Shown: positions 54,604 through 61,384 of the stretch, piece by piece
Numbering within the stretch: position 1 is the stretch's first letter
Layout: each line of letters opens with the position of its first letter
Assembly: GCF_028830055.1 (NCBI RefSeq)
Contig: NZ_CP101655.1
Coordinates: forward strand, 4,206,669-4,270,668
DNA: 64,000 bases
Source of the DNA: Pseudomonas serboccidentalis
GTDB lineage: Bacteria; Pseudomonadota; Gammaproteobacteria; Pseudomonadales; Pseudomonadaceae
Direction of reading: 5' to 3'
Translations under genes and position numbers: made by a program
Notes under the pieces: generated by a model
The model's database searches: none
The model's input: only the letters and a program-made list of their open reading frames with translations
What the model was told of the DNA's origin: nothing

Positions 54604-56896
54604 TTACCACTCCCAACGCAACCCGACATTCACCCCATACGGCTGCTCGATGTTCTTGCCCTTGCTGTAGTCGAAATCAGCATGCACCTGCAGGTCCTTC
54701 GACAACGCCAGCGCCACACCGGCGCCAAGCTGACCACGGCTGCCGGACAGATCATTGTTGAACTGGTTGTTGTCGTTGACCGTCACGCGGTTGTTGTTGA
54801 TGAACTCGTGCTGCAGCGCTGCCCGCACATAAGGCTGAGCGACCATGCCGTTGCCCATGTTGAAGCTGCGCCCGAGCGTGGCACCGGCTTCACCCAGCAC
54901 CGAACGCGCACGGTCACCATCGGCCTGCATGCCGTTGTCCAGCGCGTACTGGCTGCCCTCGATGGTGTCCATCGTCAGTCGGGTATAGGGCTCGACGAAA
55001 TACCCGTCGTCCAGTTTGATGTTGCGCCCGAACTCTGCCGAAACGCCGACGCCGGAGTTGTGATAATCGCCTTTCGCCCGACTACCGTCACTCAAAGTGA
55101 CCTTGGCGTCATTGTTGAACCGGTTGAACTTGAGCAGTGCGTCGAAATAGTACCCGCTCTCGGCATCCAGCCAGGTCACGTAAGGCCCGAAGTAGTAGCT
55201 CTTGATCGTACCGGACGTGCCTTGCTCAACGCTCAGGTCGGTGTCGCTGTAGCCGCCCATCACGCCCGCCAGCCATTGACTGTCGCCCAGACGCACATCA
55301 GCGCCCAGAGACAAGCCGCGCTGGGTTTGCTGATACGCCACCCCCGAGCCTGCGGCGATGTTGTATTTATTACCGTACGTGCGCATCCAGAGGCCGGGCT
55401 GGCTGCCGTTGAAGCGCAACTCGCCCATCCGGCTGCGCAGCGTCGCCCCCTCCGCCAGCATGACCGTGGTCGGCGCGCTGAACAGGGCCAGCACCGATCG
55501 TGCGCCCGGGCTGATGACTTCGGTGGTCGGGTCGAGAAACCACTCCTTCGCCCCCCCTTCAATCTCCCGACTGGCCAGGCTGTAGGACCAGGTGCCGACA
55601 TCAGCCCGCTGATTGCCGGCCAAGGTAAAATTCGCACTGTCGGTGGTGGCGGTACGCACCAGCGTCAACGCCTTCGTCGAAGTCGCGTCCAGGCCAGAGG
55701 CCGTAACCGCCAGCGCGAAGTCCCCCGCCGAAGCACCGGTGACATTGAGAAAATCACGCTCACCGCTGGCGAAATCGCCCTTCATCACAAATGTCCCATT
55801 GCCGGAAAGCGAGCCCACATTCAACTGGTAATACGTACCCGGGGCGTCGGAGGCGCCGAAAGTGACGGTGCCACCGTTCATGCCCAGCGCACCGATCGAA
55901 TCGGTGCCGGTGAGTGTCCAGTTTGAGCTGCTGTTGACGTTCACGCTGTCGACAGCGTCGAGGCGCCCCGTCAATTGCGAGTGGTTTTCCAGCGTGACGG
56001 TGGCGGTAGAGCTACCATCGACCAGCACGTCCCCCGTGATGGTCCCCAAGTCGAAAACGAGATTGGCCCGGCTGTTATCCGCCACGCTGATGTTGCCATT
56101 CAGGGTGCTGTTGGCAACGGTCATGCTGGCGGTCGATGAGCCTTGAACATCCAGTAATCTGCCGTTGCCAGCAAGAAGGCTGGCACCGTTGGAGACGCCT
56201 ATCGTGGCCTGAGTCCCGCGATCCACCAGAATCGCAGAACCACTGATACCTTGTACCGTTGAGTTATCCAGCGACAAAGTACGGTCTCCCACATTGAGGG
56301 CGTCATTGACCATCCGCACACCTGTCGCCTGACCGGTGATGGTCGTCAGCGCGGAAGTACTCACCTCGCCACCAAGGATATTCACACCGATGCCATTGCT
56401 GCCCGCACCCATGATTTGCGTATTGATCAATGACAGGGAGCTCAGCCCCGTGACCTGCGACCCGATCAGTTGTCCACTGATCTGACTGTTGGACACCGTC
56501 ACAGTAGATCCACCCGCCGCAACACTGGAGCGGTTGACCGCCAGCCCGATTTCATCGCTGGTCACGGTCGTTCGATCGATGGTTGCCTGACTGCTGGTCA
56601 CTGTTACGCCATCACCACCGTCGTTACCGACGATGGTGGCACCGTTGATGTTCAGCAACGACCCGGACCTCGCCGTGATCGATCGGGTATTGGCTCCGGA
56701 AGCATTCAATACGCCATTGTTGCGCACCAGATAGTCTGTAGGCTCAACCGATGAATCGATAGCCAGCGTGGTGTTATCGACGATAGTTGCCGAATGTGCA
56801 AAACCCGCGAAAAAAAAAAACGGCAGGCAGGCAAAGCATTATTCCAGATCTGCCTGCCGGGATTACGCGGACGTGTGATACATCCAACATTTTCAT
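54604..56896 (-). CDS. Pertactin-like autotransporter, out of frame at an 11-base homopolymer
   Basis: The C-terminal 280 residues form a type Va autotransporter beta-barrel (GLWMRTYGNKYNIAAGSG, GVMGGYSDTDLSVEQG, final GVNVGLRWEW). The passenger is a pertactin-type beta-helix rich in Ser/Thr/Asn/Gly. The long frame alone begins at a GTG (56727) with no signal peptide. Upstream, ATG 56896 with GAGGTG 8 nt before it opens a signal peptide that is cut off by a run of 11 T (coding strand) at 56820-56810: as written it gives a 40-residue product. With one base fewer the reading continues as LCLPAVFFFAGFAHSA, then TIVDNTTLAIDSS, a good signal peptide joined to the passenger (763 aa). Phase variation or a sequencing slip would both explain this. 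Confidence 0.85.
56810..56820 (-). repeat. Homopolymer A11 (T11 on coding strand) in the autotransporter signal peptide
   Basis: Eleven A in a row interrupt the autotransporter frame by one base. Ten or thirteen would put start codon, signal peptide and passenger in one frame. This is the typical position and length of a slipped-strand contingency tract. Confidence 0.85.
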
Positions 56897-56952
56897 GATT
56901 GATTCACCTCGAAATGATTACAGGCCAGAACAGCTCAATAGCGTTGGCGGGA

Positions 56953-56960
56953 GGGGGGGG
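56953..56960. repeat. G8 tract upstream of the autotransporter
   Basis: Eight G (eight C on the coding strand) occur about 57 nt before the ATG, in the presumed promoter/leader. It is a second mononucleotide run near the same gene. Nothing else is recognised in 56897-57084. Confidence 0.6.
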
Positions 56961-57084
56961 ACAATAACGTTACTTCCCCCCTAAAAATGTAGGAATAGTC
57001 CGCAATGCACATAGAAAAGTCCTGCCGCTCGGTAATCCTTATAAGAAAAAGGGAGGCCTTTAATGCCTCCCCTGACATCGACGA

Positions 57085-59025
57085 TCAGATATCACACAGT
57101 GATCCATCACCCTTCTTCATGTGCACCTTGACAAGGTGTCGCTGAGCTTGCACTGGGCGTCCGTCAATCATTGCAGTGTAATTTACATCGCCCCACGCAC
57201 TCTCTGTTGCCAAAATTTTCTGATAGGGGAATTTCACGATAAACCCGTCAATCGTTTCCTGTAACGTTGGTATATAGGTGACTTTCTCTTCAGTACCAGG
57301 TTTTTTTAAAGTACCTGCCGCATCGGTATAACCCTGATAGATAAACTCCAACGTTTGATCGGCCAACTGCGGTTCACCGGGAGAAACCAGCACTTCGGCA
57401 CACTTGACAAGTACCGGATCTGATTGCAGGGAGCCACAGTTGAACCAATCAGTAAAATCCGGATCAAGGTGCTGAAACTTAACCTCAGGAACAACACCGG
57501 GCCGAATCAGAACATCAACATCCCGGGGCCGTGAGTGGACTTCATTATCATTGATAGCAGGGTTAGTAATTTTATAGGTAACCGGCAGTGGATTACCGTT
57601 GTTGCCCGCCTCCACAACCTCCCAAAGAATACTGAACGTCAAAATCCCGGTTTCCGTACCGTCCAGTTCTATAACGCCACCTTGTGCCTCTGTAACCTCG
57701 ACGCCTTTCCATATCAGCGTCATGATGTCTCCATCTTTGACACCAGCAAAAACAGCTACAGTTACAGCGACATTATCAGACGCGTCGGCATCCGTCAGAA
57801 TATTCGGGCCATTACCACCTGTACCTTGCACAGTAACCAGAGCCAGATTAGGATCCGGGTTTTCCCCGCCGTCACCATCTCCCGGCCGACGCAGATCGAC
57901 ATCCACAACTTTTGAAGGCACTGGAGTTCCTAATGGGTAACGCAGGTTATGACGTTTGATCCGATAACTGACGTCTACCTTTTTTACATCCACGTTGCCG
58001 TTAAATACATCCCGGTATGGAATGCTCACGTAGAACGGGAACGTATTGATCTTCTGCGCAGGCTGCAAGATACCGTCATATTCCACCTCCAGTTCGTCGA
58101 TATCGGGCAGGAAGTTTATGTACTCAGCCAGAATACCGACCCCCAGTGGGGCCTGAGCGTCGGCCAGATCCACCAGTTTTGGCGCGGCGTCGTCATCAAA
58201 CAGTGGAATACTGGGCTCTAGAAGCCCTTCAGGTGGATCGGTCAGAGTGACATTAAGCTCTGTGAAATATTGTGGTGTATTTCGGTTGCCCTTACGGTCG
58301 CTGAGGTAATAAAAAAGAGATTTTAAACCTTCCTCGGTACCCACATGCGCAGGGGTCAATCGAAACTCGATCGGAGCGGTGAGATCAGTTATGGTAAACA
58401 CGCCAACCAGCGTCGGGTTTGTCAAACTCACGCCGAACCAGCACTCAATTACATCGCCGAGCTTTCTATTCCCGTAGTTTGGAACGGTGACCAATACAAA
58501 ACCATTCTCATCGAAGTATTTTTTGGTAATGCCATCTCTTTCCACCTCGGCAGGAACAGTCGCCTTGCCGAAAGCTACCGGTGGTGTTGTATCAATATTA
58601 ATTACAAGTGGCGTTACCTCTGATCCGTTGCCTCCAAAATTCAATACGTAACTCAATTCATGAGGTCCTGGGGTCGACGTGTAGCCTTGTGGTAAAACAA
58701 GATCAAACACGGTGATAGCTGGATCAATGGGTGTCTCGAAAAGTACTCGAGTAGCACGTATGGGAGTGCCGTCCCATTTAAGCTCAAGATATCCATTAAT
58801 AATGTCTGGATGATCCGCGTCGGCAAATCGCGCGATCTGCACTTTCAGCGCAAACCCTTGAAAGCTTGAATGCAGCTGATTCGGAGCATCATCCGGTTCA
58901 TCAAGCAGTAACGGATTATCCGGATGAAGTGTCGGTGGTAAAGCTGCAGCTTTCGGACTGCGAAAACGGACGCCAAAGAAACGTTCGCGGTTCTGCGCCG
59001 GTGTCAACGAGTGGAAACTTGTCAT
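57085..59025 (-). CDS. Large Ig-like-module protein D (646 aa)
   Basis: I do not recognise a named family. It looks like a tandem array of roughly 100-120-residue beta-sandwich modules (for example KLGDVIECWFGVSLTNPTLV, VKDGDIMTLIWKGVEVTEAQ). The C-terminal domain has three Cys (FNCGSLQ, VLVKCAEVL, final SLCDI) and matches the end of protein E. It has no signal peptide (MTSFHSLTPAQNRERFFGVR). AGAGGATG precedes the ATG. The gene is visibly richer in A+T than its neighbours, a hint of separate origin. It lies 149 nt after protein E's gene and is probably co-transcribed. Confidence 0.75.
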   Translation of the reverse strand: MTSFHSLTPAQNRERFFGVRFRSPKAAALPPTLHPDNPLLLDEPDDAPNQLHSSFQGFALKVQIARFADADHPDIINGYLELKWDGTPIRATRVLFETPIDPAITVFDLVLPQGYTSTPGPHELSYVLNFGGNGSEVTPLVINIDTTPPVAFGKATVPAEVERDGITKKYFDENGFVLVTVPNYGNRKLGDVIECWFGVSLTNPTLVGVFTITDLTAPIEFRLTPAHVGTEEGLKSLFYYLSDRKGNRNTPQYFTELNVTLTDPPEGLLEPSIPLFDDDAAPKLVDLADAQAPLGVGILAEYINFLPDIDELEVEYDGILQPAQKINTFPFYVSIPYRDVFNGNVDVKKVDVSYRIKRHNLRYPLGTPVPSKVVDVDLRRPGDGDGGENPDPNLALVTVQGTGGNGPNILTDADASDNVAVTVAVFAGVKDGDIMTLIWKGVEVTEAQGGVIELDGTETGILTFSILWEVVEAGNNGNPLPVTYKITNPAINDNEVHSRPRDVDVLIRPGVVPEVKFQHLDPDFTDWFNCGSLQSDPVLVKCAEVLVSPGEPQLADQTLEFIYQGYTDAAGTLKKPGTEEKVTYIPTLQETIDGFIVKFPYQKILATESAWGDVNYTAMIDGRPVQAQRHLVKVHMKKGDGSLCDI

Positions 59026-59174
59026 CTTTTATCATCCTCTCAGCAACTTGATTGACTGGCACAGGGCAAACAGCCTCCTTGCCAGAGTTCTTGCACAATG
59101 ACTGCATGGGTAAACAGAATTTAAATAAAACTTGAAGCCAGCTTCGATTAATACTGTATCAGTACGCCTGCAAC

Positions 59175-61094
59175 TTACTCTTCACAAAGATCGTTATCCG
59201 GCCCGCAAACAGCACTACTCGGCATTGTGCGATTGATAATGACAAACTCCGATTTTGAATTACCGATACCGCCGTTAACTTTCTTCAGGTGATAACTACA
59301 CAGCGCCGAGCCATTGTTTACCATTGGCGCAATCAAGCGCTCGTAGTCGCTGACATGCACATCAAAACCTTCACGAGCCTGTTCGGCAGTGAGTTTTGTT
59401 TCGAACATGTCGGAGGCTCCGTCAATCGGATCGGTTCCATTGCGCCCCAAACACCCCTGCCAGGACAATTCGACGATATCGTCTTCATCAAAGGCCGCAT
59501 TGCCGTTGATATGTACCCAGACACCTTCCCACAACCTGGGTTTGGCGCAGCAGTGAAGTGCTCCATTCCAGTCGGCATGAGGAAACGTCGGTTCCGGCAA
59601 GTTCTCGATCACGATGATCGCCACATCAACCGCCGTCACATCCGCCTGCTGCAGGTTCACGCCATTACTGGTGGTATACCAGGTCAGCAACGACGGATTC
59701 ACTTTGTCCTGGTCGATGGCCTCCCAAGGGATAACGAACTTGATCGGCTTACCGGCGACGTCACCGAGTTCAACCTCGTACTCGGCGACTGGTGTGCCGA
59801 TTGCGCCCCAATAGAGGAAGAGCTTTTCACCTGGCACCGGAGTGTCATACAGAGGCAGATGTGCCTCGGCAGGCTCACCGAAATCGACGGTTAACAGCTT
59901 GTTCCGTTGTTTCGATCTGGCACCGTAAACTTCCAGCCTGGTCAATGTGGAATTCAACAATGCCGGGGCGTTGGCATGATCCTGGCCGGCGACTGTCAGA
60001 TTCACCAGCACCCACGTTTCGGCAGATGGCAAGGTCGGTGTGCCGCCGCGCTGAATGCGGTAGCTCACCCAAACGTCCTGTGGCCCAAGCCCATCTGCCG
60101 TCAAGGTCGACCAAGGCACGGTAGCGACTTGCGTCTGCTTGCCGGGATCGACGTCGAGCGGAGCCAGATCATGCCCGTTCCACTGGATCAGGACCTTGTC
60201 GGAAGGGTCCGGGTTCTCATACGTTTCGATTTCGACGGTGACTGCCCGCTGGCTCACCGCGCCTTCACGAGCATGTTGACGGTCAATCAAGCCACGCACC
60301 GACAATGGCACTTTCGGCGGTTTGAGGGTGCCAGGGGCCGGACTCAAATTGACAAAAACCGGTAACAGCGTGGAGCGCGGCCCGCGATTTCCGGCCCAGT
60401 CACGGAGCCGGTAGTAAATGTAGCGCTGCCCGGCACCGCTATGACGAATATCTGCCTCATACATCGTGATGATCAGACGTTTCTGATCAATGTCTTGCTG
60501 ACTGAATTCTTGCTCACGAATTTCGATCTCCGAATCCGGAGGATCCGGGTTTTTCGTCCAGAAATAGATCGAACGATCCTTGGTCTTGACGTCGACATAC
60601 AGCGGTACCTGAAACCGGACTTCGCCATACTGGGAAAGATAGTCGTCAGTGATATCCCCTGTTACATCCAGCATGATCAGACGGTCGGGTTCCTGATTGT
60701 CGTTCGGCGGCGATCTGTCGACAGTGACTAGTTTGGGATGGGAGTGCAGAGGATTGCCGCCATAGCTGACTTCGTAAGACAAGGAATAAGTGCCATGATC
60801 CAACTTCAACTTTTCCCGTGGGACGATCAGGGTCTTCTCTCCCGTATCGTCAAACGACTCACGGTAGACCTCCGAGAACGCGCCACCCAGATCCACCCAA
60901 CTGACCCTGATGATGAAAGGAATGGGGTCCTCAAAGGGAGCGCTCCAATCAGGGATGATGACCGTCAGATCTTCAGCCAGAGCGGTACGTGGTAGCAGCC
61001 CGTCAGGCGCCTCCTTCCCGTCTTCGTCCTTGAGGATGGCAGGTACGCGTGGCACTTCGATCAGGTCTTCATCCCTGTGTTCAGAGCGTGTCAT
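59175..61094 (-). CDS. Large Ig-like-module protein E (639 aa)
   Basis: It is related to D in length, module plan and C-terminal domain (HADWNGALHCCAKPRLWEGV, VELSWQGCLGRNGTDPI, end NDLCEE). Modules carry strands such as SDKVLIQWNGHDLAPLDVD and GEKLFLYWGAIGTPVAEYEV, recalling the 'GDxVxLxWxG' strand of A, B and F. No signal peptide, membrane segment or known enzymatic motif is seen. GAGGGAG precedes the ATG. A reverse copy of the 24-nt element lies 98 nt upstream. Confidence 0.75.
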   Translation of the reverse strand: MTRSEHRDEDLIEVPRVPAILKDEDGKEAPDGLLPRTALAEDLTVIIPDWSAPFEDPIPFIIRVSWVDLGGAFSEVYRESFDDTGEKTLIVPREKLKLDHGTYSLSYEVSYGGNPLHSHPKLVTVDRSPPNDNQEPDRLIMLDVTGDITDDYLSQYGEVRFQVPLYVDVKTKDRSIYFWTKNPDPPDSEIEIREQEFSQQDIDQKRLIITMYEADIRHSGAGQRYIYYRLRDWAGNRGPRSTLLPVFVNLSPAPGTLKPPKVPLSVRGLIDRQHAREGAVSQRAVTVEIETYENPDPSDKVLIQWNGHDLAPLDVDPGKQTQVATVPWSTLTADGLGPQDVWVSYRIQRGGTPTLPSAETWVLVNLTVAGQDHANAPALLNSTLTRLEVYGARSKQRNKLLTVDFGEPAEAHLPLYDTPVPGEKLFLYWGAIGTPVAEYEVELGDVAGKPIKFVIPWEAIDQDKVNPSLLTWYTTSNGVNLQQADVTAVDVAIIVIENLPEPTFPHADWNGALHCCAKPRLWEGVWVHINGNAAFDEDDIVELSWQGCLGRNGTDPIDGASDMFETKLTAEQAREGFDVHVSDYERLIAPMVNNGSALCSYHLKKVNGGIGNSKSEFVIINRTMPSSAVCGPDNDLCEE

Positions 61095-61192
61095 TGAACG
61101 AACTCCCTCGCATCAAACCAAGCAGCACATGCGCAAAGGACCAACTGTCTACGGGTCCCGCTGCGATTGATTTAACGACGTTGAAAGGGTCT

Positions 61193-61216
61193 TGCCTACT
61201 GTCAGAAATTACAGGT
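61193..61216 (-). promoter_or_regulatory. Shared 24-nt upstream element, copy 3 (reverse)
   Basis: On the minus strand: ACCTGT-AATT-TCTGACAGTA-GGCA, 98 nt before protein E's ATG. With the plus-strand copy at 61304 it forms a perfect 22-bp inverted repeat (61196-61217 and 61303-61324). Confidence 0.8.
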
Positions 61217-61303
61217 ATTACTACCGCTTGTCGGAATTGGTGTTCGTACGCGAGGGGATTTCACTCCACTCGCCCCTCTGCCATTCGTCGCAAATACGCT
61301 CCT

Positions 61304-61327
61304 ACCTGTAATTTCTGACAGTAGCCA
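61304..61327 (+). promoter_or_regulatory. Shared 24-nt upstream element, copy 4
   Basis: ACCTGT-AATT-TCTGACAGTA-GCCA, 57 nt before protein F's ATG. It is identical to copy 3 apart from one base. The 61095-61384 interval holds this divergent pair and no other recognisable gene. Confidence 0.8.
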
Positions 61328-61384
61328 GCCTGCCCCTCCAAGCCTTAAATGACTCCGTCCCCCCTTTCGACCGGAGTCCCTACC

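Noticed and set aside
54604..56727. Autotransporter starting at GTG 56727 as a complete gene
   Set aside because: This start has no signal peptide, which type Va secretion needs. The true start and signal peptide are upstream across the homopolymer.
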